A DNA stretch of 64,000 bases from Anthonomus grandis grandis (Eukaryota > Arthropoda > Insecta > Coleoptera > Curculionidae), in the NCBI RefSeq assembly GCF_022605725.1, contig NC_065546.1:24114227-24178226 (forward strand), written 5' to 3'. The notes under the pieces are model-generated. The model had not been told where the DNA came from. It was given only the letters and a program-made list of their open reading frames with translations, and did not search any database. Position 1 is the stretch's first letter, and each line of letters starts with the position of its first letter. The translations under genes were made by a program, and so were the position numbers. Positions 55,211-64,000 of this stretch are shown here, one piece after another.

Positions 55211-56080
55211 ATTTAGTGTGTTTAAATGATATTAAAATGTGTGCATATTAAGTTATAATTAATTGATTTGAATATATATGTAATATATTAAGTTAAAAAA
55301 AAATCAGCCAACAGTTAAAAAAAATCATTCAAGTTTTTGAATAGATATGAATACAAAAAATGGTTGTCTGCTTAATTCATTTTATTAAATATAGTGTAAA
55401 TTATAAACATAACTTCGTTTTACAAAATCCCTCTTTTCTTATTCCTTTTTCTTCAAATGAAGCCATATTAATCTAATCATTTCTCCAATAGAGTATTTAC
55501 TTCATTCTTGTTATCTTCTTTGTATTTGCTTCATAATTATCTATTTCATCACTGTATAAAATTTGAGATATTATGAAATATGCAAGAAATAATATATTTT
55601 TTTAATTTTCACCATACTTTAGGCATTTGAATTTGCAAAAGTTTCAGAAACCTCCTTCTTAGTATTCTAAATGAATATCGAGATACGAATCGTTCACTAA
55701 ATATTTTTTCGCCATCCTGTGAGATCGCCATGGACTAATGAAATATGCCCCATCCCCTAGAGCGTGATGTTTGGTTCGTTTTGAAGTTTCACATCAGATA
55801 CGAAAACACGGTATGTAAGCGGCTCCAGTAAAGATATTTCCATTCTGCGCACTACGTCATGTGTGTAGCAAAATTTTAAAGCATGTAAACAATAAACCTT
55901 GGCTTTTAGGGTTGAAAATTTAGTGTTTGTATGTGATTTATGTTGCTAATTACTATATAAAACAAAGTTTTGTTGAAAAAACATCAGTACTTATTTTAAC
56001 TGTAAAAGCCCACAAACATTAAAAACGATTCAATTAATCGAAAGAAACATTAAATTATAATATCATCAAATCTCAGGTCA
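55211..56080. other. Mostly AT-rich, one mixed-composition block
   Basis: 55680-55880 is less AT-rich and contains TGAAATTTCACATC-like and TACGTCA motifs, but no frame or repeat that I can name. The rest holds nothing recognisable. Confidence 0.35.
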
Positions 56081-56424
56081 ATTTTACCAATATCTTTATT
56101 ACAGAATAATAACAACAATGCAAATATTTTTAATAAAAAAAATTCCATCAAATTTCCCCCTTTAGATCTCCACAACAATATATACTCTTGCAACCAGAAA
56201 ATAGATTTCCAAGTCGACCTATCCCAATTCAGCCCCAACCTGTTCAAAGGCACTACCCTACAAACGCCCAAGTCTTCGGCAAACCCAAAAATGTTTTCGC
56301 TCCTCAAAATAAGCCTATAAAATTGGATCCTCCTGTTCCCATGTCATTCATTCAAGTAAGTAATAAAAATTTAAGAATTTTCCTTTTAGAAGAATTAGGC
56401 ATAAATTATTTAGGAGAATTTTAA
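56081..56424 (+). pseudogene. Gypsy Gag C-terminal fragment
   Basis: Asn-rich start (QNNNNNANIF) near 56100, then QPENRFPSRPIPIQPQPVQR and NAQVFGKPKNVFAPQNKP. The latter block matches PTNEQVFGKPKNVF of the Gypsy Gag at 45470, so it is a TED-like Gag tail. It is not connected to the BEL element that follows. Confidence 0.65.
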
Positions 56425-56535
56425 TCTGACATAATTACTTTGACGGATTAATAGGTACAAAGCATCTTAAAAACTTAAATGCACGTATCGACTGTTAAGT
56501 CATATTTTATTTAATCAAGGCATTTTTAATTTTGT

Positions 56536-57560
56536 TAACTTCGGCAACGCCGCTTTTCTTTGTCATTATTCACGTGCGAAATGCGGCGAGAGAGAGGGGA
56601 GTCTTGGGTTGTACGTTAAGACGTTAAGGTGCTGCGTTGTTGCTCTCACGGCAAATGGCTTTAATTCTCCATATCACGTATAAATAAAAATTGAATCCAC
56701 GAGTGGTGTTTACTTAAGTAAACACCACAATAATAATAATAATAATAATAATCCCTCAAATAAGATGGGAAAACCCCTACATATTGATGGTCCTTCGGTC
56801 CTGGATAGTTCCAGCCAAGCGTAGCCACGATATTGATGATCCTTCGGTCCTGTGATAGTTCCAGCCAAACGTAAAGTCATGATCATCCACGTTCCACGTC
56901 GAAGTTAAACGTTACACGCAATACCAGAACCTGGATCGCACGTACAAGGTCAGTCCTTTCCATACCTTTATTTACCCCAATGCCTATAATTTGTCGACTT
57001 TGCAATTAATATTGCCTCGTAATCGCGTTAAAATTTAAACAATTTATTTGTTTCTCGTACCAAAAGCCATTCTAGTTTTAAGTGAGATTATGCACCACAT
57101 CTCATAAAACCTCATAATCTCGTAAAACCTCGTAATCTCGAAAAATCTCGTTACCTCGAAAAATCTCGTAAAACCTCGTTATCACGTAAAACCTCGTAAA
57201 ACTTTTAAAACTCGTATAGGTATCTCGTATCTCGTTTATTAGGCAAAAGATTGAAGGGTCACTTTAACATTTCACGTTAGCTTTGCATTTTATAGTTATT
57301 TATATACCTATTTATGTAAGCAATTTATTATTTCATTTACTACACAAAGTATCTACGAAATATTGGAATAAATCACGATTTTTCACGCATTATTTAATAA
57401 AATTAACGCTGTGTTTTATTTGGCATTTGTCACTGTAAATATCTGCAAATATACTCGTAAATCTTCATAATCATAAACTTTCCTATTTAAATACATAGTT
57501 TGCAGATAAATATAACGATTTTGTTACTCGAAAAATAAAACAACACAACGTCATATCACG
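56536..57560 (+). other. BEL/Pao 5' LTR and leader (boundaries approximate)
   Basis: TGTTAACTTCGGCAACGCCG at about 56536 is a plausible LTR start. TATAAATAAA at about 56681 could be a TATA or polyadenylation signal. A 26-bp perfect palindrome (56703-56728) and an AAT repeat (56729-56752) follow. Then comes a leader with two 49-base-spaced copies of ATTGATGGTCCTTCGGTCCT-like sequence (56781, 56830) and a CTCGTAAAACCTCGTAA-type minisatellite (57098-57235). The second LTR lies beyond the window, so the LTR end is not fixed. Confidence 0.5.
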
Positions 57561-57593
57561 GTGATGAACAAATCGCTCAACCAGAGTTCGATC

Positions 57594-58892
57594 TAAATCG
57601 TTTAAAAAATAATAGGGCTCAAATCAAAGCCGAATTCACCTGATTTATTACATTTTTAAAAAAAACAGATCTAGAAAAATCCATCGAATTATTACAAGTA
57701 CAATAGGAATCTATAAAAAATATTCTTGATAAATTTAAAAGTGTTCAGTCCCAATTCGAAGAATTAATATTGGCTGATTTTCCCGATGATTTCGATGAAA
57801 CAGCAAATAGTCAAGAACGGGATGACTTCGAAACCCGGTATTTTGAAGCGTTGGCATCAGTGCGTAAGATTTTGGATGGGCAGCGGTTTGAAACTCAAAG
57901 CGGCCGCCGTAGTAGCGGGGATGAATTAATAAGACATTCGAATCTATTTATAGACGGCGGTCGTTCCGGGAAGGAAAACACATTCGCGGGCGGCGCTATG
58001 TTGCCAAATGCTGGGGCACGATTACCATTGATAAGTTTACCTGAATTTAGCGGTTCATATAGTGATTGGCAGAGATTTCTCGATATGTTTCGGGCTATTG
58101 TTCATAATAATAGCGCATTATCAGATGTTCAACGTTTTTATTACTTAGAATCGTCTGTTAAGGGTGAACCAAAAAATTTAATAGCTTCATTAACGCCTAC
58201 AGATGCAAATTATATTATAGCATGGGAGCTTCTTGAAAAATGATATGAAAATAAAAAAATATTATTAACTTATTATTAATATTATTATAAACTCGCACTT
58301 AAAAGAAATAATGGAGTTACCCGCTTTAAGTAAAGAACATCATATCTCGTTGCGACAACTCTCAAACTCATTTTTTAAAAGTTATCGGTGTTTAGAAGCT
58401 CTCGGGGAAAACGTTTATGATTGGAACACGATTTTAATATACATTCTCTCTACAAAACTAGACAGTAACACTAAACGTGAGTGGAAAACTTATTGTAGGA
58501 CAATAAAATTCCTAAAAATCGAAAATTTTAATGAATTTTTGTCTCAAAGGTGTCAAATTTTAGAAGCTCTTGATACAAAAACGGCTTCATATACTAAAAC
58601 ATTACAAGACTCAAAAACATTTCTCACTGCTCAGACAACATTTCGTCCCAAATGTCCTTATTGCAAGGCCGAACATTTTATATACTTCTGCGATAATTTT
58701 AAGCAACTATCAGTCTCAGACCGTTGGGACAAGGTGAAAAAATTGAATTTATGCTCCAACTGTCTACGATATGGACACAAAACTTCTGAATGTCGTTTGT
58801 CAACTTGTAGAAAATGTCATCAAAGGCACGCGACATTACTTCATCGTTCTCAAGAAATGTCAAATTTTAAATCCCAATCGCATTCACTCTAA
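57594..58892 (+). pseudogene. BEL/Pao Gag and zinc-knuckle region
   Basis: From EFDLNRLKNNRAQIKAEF (about 57580) with stops at 57635 and 57700; then the open frame 57770-58243 with RLPLISLPEFSGSYSDWQRF (DUF1759 start) and FYYLESSVKGEPKNLI. After a TTATTAA-type slip at 58250-58300 the frame 58311-58892 continues with ISLRQLSNSFFKSYRCLEAL. Zinc residues CPYCKAEHFIYFCDNF, LCSNCLRYGHKTSECR and CRKCHQRHATLLH are all present. Gag forms the particle and binds element RNA. Confidence 0.9.
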
Positions 58893-59847
58893 TAACAATC
58901 AATGTGATACTCCAAATCAAACCTATCTCACGGAAATCAAAGAAGATTCAAACATAAAGGTTAATGAAATTAAAGCTGATGAAAACCAATCTAAAGAAAA
59001 TACGATAGTATCAATTACATGTCAGAATGTTGCTAACTCGTTTATCCTTTTATCCATAGCTCTCGTTAACGTCTATGACGTAGATACAAACGTCATCACT
59101 TGTAGGGTATTGCTCGACTCTGCTTCGCAATCAAATTTTATTAGCTCTGCAATGTTAGAAAAATTAAATTTACCATCTCTAAGGGTTGACATTCCAGTTA
59201 TAGGTATAAATCAAGTGAAAACAAAAATAGAGGATCGAGTCGATGTAACATTTGCATCGCAACATTCTGGCTATAAGGCCAAATTAAATTTTCTTGTTTT
59301 GTCTTTCATAAGGCAGTTTTCACCTCAAAATTATTTTGACGCATCAAAATTAAACATTCCTTCTGAATTATCTTTGGCAGATCCTAATTTTAATGTTCCT
59401 ATGGAAATTGACATGTTGTTAGGCTGTGAAGTATTCTTCAAACTTCTTTGCATGGGGCAAATTAAGTTAGGCAAAAATCTTCCTATTTTGCAAAAAACGT
59501 TACTTGGCTGGATAGTAAGTGGTCATGTTCCGTTTGTTCAGAGCAACTCTAGTAAACAAGATGCCATGTTGTCAAACTGTTTTCTTAGCCAGGATTCTTT
59601 AGATAAAAATCTAGAAAGGTTTTGGTTGGTTGAGGAAGTTAGCGTAAATCCACGAGCCTTACTGTCTGCTGAGGAAATGGAATGTGAGAAGCATTTTCAA
59701 CAAACCACGACTCGGGATAAAACGAGTAGATTTATTGTAAGATTACCTTTGAATGATGATTTTACCAAGTTAGGTGATTCCAAGCAAACCGCACTTAATC
59801 GATTGTATTCTCTTGAAAGACGGTTAACAAAAAAACCCAGAACTTAA
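58840..59847 (+). pseudogene. BEL/Pao protease
   Basis: In phase 2 after a frameshift near 58855. ITCRVLLDSASQSNFISSAM carries the aspartic active site, but DSA replaces the usual DSG. LLGCEVFFKLLCMGQIKLGK and TLLGWIVSGHVPF are the second half of the BEL protease domain (DUF1758-type). RFWLVEEV near 59630 starts the RT N-terminal region; RFIVRLPLNDDFTKLGDSKQ and ALNRLYSLERRL lead into RT. The frame ends at 59847, with RT continuing in another phase. Confidence 0.85.
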
Positions 59848-60663
59848 AAAAGCGTATACAGATTTTATGAAAGAATACCGAGATTTGGGACACATGTCGG
59901 AAATTCCATGTGATATCGTATCGAAATCTCCAATATATTACGTTCCACACCACAGTGTTGAAAAACCTGATAGTACCACTACTAAAGTAAGTGTGGTATT
60001 TGACGCCACTTGTAAATCTTCTACTAATATCTAGTTAAACAATGTCCTTAAGGTAGGTCCCACGATACAGAGTGACCTATTTTCAATATTGATTCGTTTT
60101 AGACAACATAATTATGTTTTAATCGGCGATCTGACCAAAATGTATCGTCAAATATTAATTCATGAAGACGAAAGAAACTTCGAATAGTTTGAAAACAGCG
60201 AATAGTTTGGCGTGATTCTGTTGAAGAGGAAGTGAAACATTTTCAGTTGAATACCGTTACATATGGAACGGCGTCCGCGTCTTTTCTCGCAACTCGATGT
60301 CTTTTCGAAATTTCCTCAATCGTTTCCGAGGAATTTTCACTAGAAAGTGAAGTATTAGCGTCAGATTTTTTTATTGATGATCTTCTAACAGGCGCTGCAA
60401 GTGTTGATTCTTTAATAAATTTGAGGCGCAATATTTGTAAGATTTTCTCGAATTTCGGGTTTGAACTAAGAAAGTTCCAATCCAACGATCAAACAGTCCT
60501 TGAAGATATTCAGCAGGAGTATCTCTCTCAATAATAAAAAATATTTAATCACGGATGATTCAAGCGTTAAGGCGCTTGGAGTTTCATGAATTCCCAGTAA
60601 CGATAAATTTGAGTACAACTCTCATAACATTGTAGCAGATCAAGAAAGTATTTCGAAAAGAAC
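59848..60663 (+). pseudogene. BEL/Pao reverse transcriptase
   Basis: Blocks in order: YRDLGHMSEIP, IYYVPHHSVEK, VSVVFDATCKSS, stop at 60033, LIRFRQHNYVLIGDLTKMYR (first Asp), stops near 60186, then the frame 60232-60534: VTYGTASASFLATRCL and ASDFFIDDLLTGAAS. The catalytic box is FIDD, against YVDD in most BEL elements. It ends at NDQTVLEDI, followed by SISKRT just before the inserted TIR element at 60664. Confidence 0.85.
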
Positions 60664-62127
60664 GGGTCCGTTAAAGTTAAAGGGATGTCTAAAAAATGTT
60701 TTTTTTTTTGAAAATTTTTACATAGAATGTTGAGTTTGAACATTTTATTGATAAAAAAGTGAGGATGAAGTAAAAAAGTGCAAAATTTTAAAAATTATAA
60801 AGGATTTTCTACTTACGTATGATTCACAATTACACCCGGCTTAACTACACTCTATTTGCGACTAGGCATCACGTTGACCATTATATATGCTATTAATTTA
60901 AATTTAAAGCCTTAAGTAGCAAAATTCTGCAACTTAGAAGGATACATCACTTCTTTAAGTGATAAACACAAATTTCCATTCACACGCAAATCAGGAATAT
61001 CAAATATGTAAATACGGACTTATTCATAAATAAAAAAAACTGTCAAAATGTCACATATTTATTGGGAGTGGCTACTGTACTAGTACGATTATCGTAATTT
61101 TCTGTCCTGTCTCATTATAGGTAAGTATTTGTTTATTTATCTAATCATAAAATATGCACACGGGGCGGTAGCCCCGTGTGCGCATACAAGGTGGGCGCAC
61201 ATGGGGCGGCAGCCCCGTGTGCGCACATGGGACTGTGTGGTTGGCGCACATGTGGAGTTGGGATTGCAAAAAGGGATTGGAACCTTGGGTTGGCGCTAAA
61301 TAGTGGGTTGGGTAGTCGTTTAAGCCCTACTTAGTGAATGGGATAATAATTAAAAAATGGGAATTATAGGCACAAACACGCCTATAATTCCTATGCCTTA
61401 TTCCTATTCCTAATGCCTATAATGAATTTAAAGATATTTATTGTTTTGACTATAAGTTAATGTACATTAAACCTCATCGTTATTATTTACCTATAAATAA
61501 TTAAATATCTTAAATTATGTTTTTTTTTTCAAAAAAATTACATAAAATATCAAATATTTTAAATAAATAATACCTATTTTTTAACACCTGACAAATGTGT
61601 TTTGTTCATGTAATGTAAAATCTAACTATATTATGCTATTATTATTTGCTATTTATTATCTAAAATTGAGTCCACAGCCAACCCATCCAAATAAAAAGTG
61701 TTCCAGGCAAAACCAAAAAATACTACTGGGGACGTAGTGAAGCCACTGCCATTTTTGTCAATAAGGTTGTTGTTTTATTTTTCTTGTGTGTAAGTTACAA
61801 AATATGTAATTAAAAGGGGTCCAAAGCGATAAAAAATTATATAAATTTACAATAATAACCCCCAAAAAGTTGCAAAATTGCCCCAATCTATATATATATA
61901 TTTTAATATATATATATTTTTTAACTATAGCAAAATCAAGAGCTAAAAAACCTTGTGCAAGTTGGCAATAATTACGTATGTAGAAAAACCTTCATAATTT
62001 CCAAAATTTTGTATTTTTTCCAATCATCCTCACTTTTTTATCAATATTTTGACCATACTCAACATTCTATGTAAAAATTTTCGAAAAAAAATCGGTTTTT
62101 AGACGTCCCTTTAACTTTACCGGACCC
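60664..62127. mobile_element. Non-autonomous TIR element inserted in BEL pol
   Basis: The left end GGGTCCGTTAAAGTTAAAGG and the inverted right end GGGTCCGGTAAAGTTAAAGG continue in parallel for about 105 bases (AAATTTTTACATAGAATGTT, GATAAAAAAGTGAGGATGA). About 1,464 bases, no transposase. Inside are two GC-rich hairpins (61156-61224) in otherwise AT-rich DNA. No clear target duplication is visible, and about 25 codons of RT expected between SISKRT and LWQLKIDWDE are missing, so insertion may have come with a deletion. Confidence 0.9.
61156..61224. repeat. Two adjacent GC-rich hairpins
   Basis: 61156-61181: arms GCACACGGGGC / GCCCCGTGTGC, loop GGTA, perfect. 61195-61224: arms GCGCACATGGGGC / GCCCCGTGTGCGC with one mismatch, loop GGCA. 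Related sequences, so probably a duplication. Confidence 0.95.
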
Positions 62128-63111
62128 CAAAGCTTATAATTCAAAGACTATGGCAATTGAAAATTGACTGGGATGAAAGCATTCCGCAACAGCTTTGTCC
62201 TCTAAAATCTCTTTCTTACCACGCCTAGAGTTTTTAGGAGCTTTATTGTTAGCTAAATTAATTGCAAAATGTCACTCAATTCTGAAACTTGAAATAAGTC
62301 AAACATTTTTGTGGAGAGACTCCACAATTGTGCTTTCCTGGATAGCAAATGAGCCTAGAATCTGGAAAACATTCGTTGCAAATCGGGTGGCAGAAATTCA
62401 TCGATTAACAAATATTGCAGATTGGAATTATATTTCGCCCGAAGAAAACCCGGCTGATATAATTTCTCTCGGCTCAACTGTTAAACATTTAATTGGCTCA
62501 AAACTATGGCTTCACGGGCCTAGTTGTTTGACTGAGCTCGAACATTGGCCGCAAGGTTCAAATATTTCTAATTTTACTCTTTCAAGGGATTATGTGCCTG
62601 AAATTAAAACACGGTCAGATGTAACTTTTGTTGTACAACATAATTTAAATACACAATTTATTGAAAATTTTTCGAGTTTAAATAAACTTATACGAGTTGT
62701 CGCATACCGTTTAAGATTCTTTAATAATTTAAAATTTTCGAAAGACCAGCGATTCAATGGAAGGTTGAGCTCTTTTGAACTAAATCGATCGGAATTAACT
62801 TTAATAAAGTTCGTACAATATCAATATTCCTCATCGGAACTTCATGAGCTTAAGCGTAAGGAATGTGTATCAAAAAAAGTAAGCTCAAGGCTTTATCACC
62901 ATTTATCGATCAAGATGGAATAATTATGGTTGGTGGAAGATTAAAGAATTCAAAATTCAGTTATGACGTAAAACATCCCATAGTTCTTCCCGCCAAGCAT
63001 ACTTTTACACAACTTATTATTGATAGCGAACATAAACGGTCCTTTCATTCCGGTATTCACGGAACTTTATCTCATGTAAGGCAAAAATACTGGCCACTTA
63101 ACGGCAAGTAA
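62128..63111 (+). pseudogene. BEL/Pao RNase H-like and integrase zinc region
   Basis: Starts in RT/RNase H linker (LWQLKIDWDESIPQQL, about 62145-62195), jumps by deletion to SFLPRLEFLGALLLAKLIAK and LEISQTFLWRDSTIVLSWIA (RNase H-like Asp), VANRVAEIHRLT, WNYISPEENPADIISLG and LWLHGPSCLTELEHWP. After a phase change at about 62870 comes LSPFIDQDGIIMVGGRLKNS, HPIVLPAKHTFTQLIIDSEH, FHSGIHGTLSHVRQKYWPL, then stop TAA at 63109. About 100 residues are missing between the first two blocks. Confidence 0.85.
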
Positions 63112-64000
63112 GTGGTAAAATCATTTATTAGAAGGTGCGTTCCATGTTTTAAAGCAAAACCGAATATCATTTTTCCTAAAATGGGTGAGCTTCCTAAAAC
63201 GCGTGTCACTTCACGTCCGTTTTTGTCTATTGCAGTGGATTATGCGGGGCCATTTGAGTTAAAAGATAGCAAGGGTAGATCGAACAAGGTAGTTAAGGGT
63301 TATGTATGCATTTTCATCTGCCTCGCAACAAAAGCTGTTCACATTGAAGTTATTACCGATTTGACTAGTGACGGTTTTTTAAGTATGTTAAAAAGATTTG
63401 TTTCCAGGAGAGATTTCTGCTCCTATATTTACAGCGACAATACTACTAATTTTGTAGGTGCAAATAACGATCTACTCTCAATTCAGAAATTGATTGAATC
63501 GCAGGTTGTTCAGAATTACGTGAGTTACTCCAATATTGAATGGCATTTTATGCCGGCGAAATCGCCACATTTCGGTGGTCTACATGAAGCAGCAGTAAAG
63601 TCCTGCAAACATCATTTAAAACGTATTATGAATGGCACGCGGTTACATTACGAGGAGTTTTATACTTTAACCACCCAAATCGAGGCGATTTTAAATTCAA
63701 GGCCGCTTGTTCCTTTATCGTCCGATCCCAATGACTTGCAAGCGATCACACCGGCCCATTTTTTAATTGGTCACGAGCTCACAGCATTGCCTGAGCGAAA
63801 TTTGTTGGATGATAAGATCAACTTTGTCAAGAGGTACCGCCATCTTCAGCTTATGGGACAGCATTACTGGTCGCGCTGGAGGAAGGAATATGTTCACCAC
63901 TTACAGCAAAGGATAAAATGGCAGTTCAATAATGGTGCTGACTTCCATATTGGTAGTTTGGTACTCGTTAAAGAAGACCATGTTTTCCCAATGTGCTGGC
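63112..64000 (+). pseudogene. BEL/Pao integrase, open to window end
   Basis: Immediately after the in-frame TAA at 63109 the frame is open for at least 296 codons: FIRRCVPCFKAKPNI (zinc Cys pair), FLSIAVDYAGPFELK (first Asp), CLATKAVHIEVITDLTSDGF, CSYIYSDNTTNFVGANNDLL (second Asp), PHFGGLHEAAVKSCKHHLKR (Glu), AILNSRPLVPLSSDPNDL, TPAHFLIGHELTAL, YWSRWRKEYVHHLQQRIKW. All three catalytic acids are present. The single stop separates zinc and core domains. Continues past 64000. Confidence 0.9.

Larger units (their letters stand above)
57594..64000 (+). mobile_element. BEL/Pao retrotransposon, 3' end beyond window
   Basis: Gag, zinc region, protease, RT, RNase H-like and integrase follow in the canonical BEL order on one strand. 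Frame breaks near 58243, 58850, 59850, 60185 and 63109, a deletion at the RT/RNase H boundary and a TIR element inserted at 60664-62127 inactivate it. Long well-kept frames mean it is a fairly young copy. Confidence 0.9.

Noticed and set aside
57098..57235. CRISPR-like array
   Set aside because: Units are short and irregular with no constant-length spacers, and the genome is eukaryotic. It is a minisatellite.
61141..61330. Bacterial insertion or rRNA-like fragment
   Set aside because: Only the hairpins are GC-rich; no gene, and the block lies inside a eukaryotic TIR element.
1..64000. A new defence or metabolic gene system
   Set aside because: Every recognisable coding block is a known transposon component, a THAP or MADF fragment, or TMEM223; no conserved unknown operon-like set is present.

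Overview
The window looks like intergenic DNA of an insect: AT-rich background, a spliced nuclear gene with a 49-bp intron, and densely nested arthropod-type transposons (BEL/Pao, Gypsy, jockey/CR1-like and RNase H-bearing non-LTR elements, Tc1/mariner, PIF/Harbinger, hAT-like, THAP-type). A beetle is plausible from the flavour of the retroelements, but the order cannot be fixed from sequence alone. No bacterial genes, rRNA, tRNA or CRISPR arrays are seen.

Layout. 1-4355: a comparatively young, GC-richer non-LTR retrotransposon (ORF1 remnant, endonuclease, RT, RNase H, A-tail). 4360-12600: almost non-coding, with a hairpin, a CpG-rich patch, an hAT-like end, two long fold-back elements, a Tc1-like fossil and a 1.1-kb mariner-like element. 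12600-19940: two non-LTR elements, the second split by a BEL/Pao remnant. 20945-24790: Harbinger transposase, ORF1 and RT fragments. 24789-31170: BEL and Gypsy pieces, with a 2.2-kb mariner-like element sitting inside a Gypsy integrase. 31250-35860: more Gypsy debris, including a SAP-domain Gag start. 36195-38824: a Harbinger element with a MADF/BESS accessory gene around an opposite-strand transposase. 38829-46760: two Gypsy elements. 47022-51350: a deleted mariner-like element, two THAP fragments (one inside a TIR element) and Harbinger-derived duplications. 51482-52169: the only convincing intact host gene, TMEM223. 52594-54480: a perfect hairpin and a non-LTR fossil. 56536-64000: a long BEL/Pao element running off the window, interrupted by a 1.46-kb TIR element with GC-rich hairpins.

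How it works together. Apart from TMEM223 (a mitochondrial inner-membrane protein) there is no host pathway here. The genes are parts of selfish elements (Gag, protease, RT, RNase H, integrase, transposases, MADF partner), nearly all broken by frameshifts, stops, deletions or nested insertions. The nesting gives relative ages: mariner-like after Gypsy integrase, BEL after non-LTR, TIR element after or at a BEL polymerase deletion. I found no convincing undescribed system. The points most worth a second look are the Harbinger gene layout, the THAP TIR element, the fold-back elements and the GC hairpins inside the 60.7-62.1 kb element.
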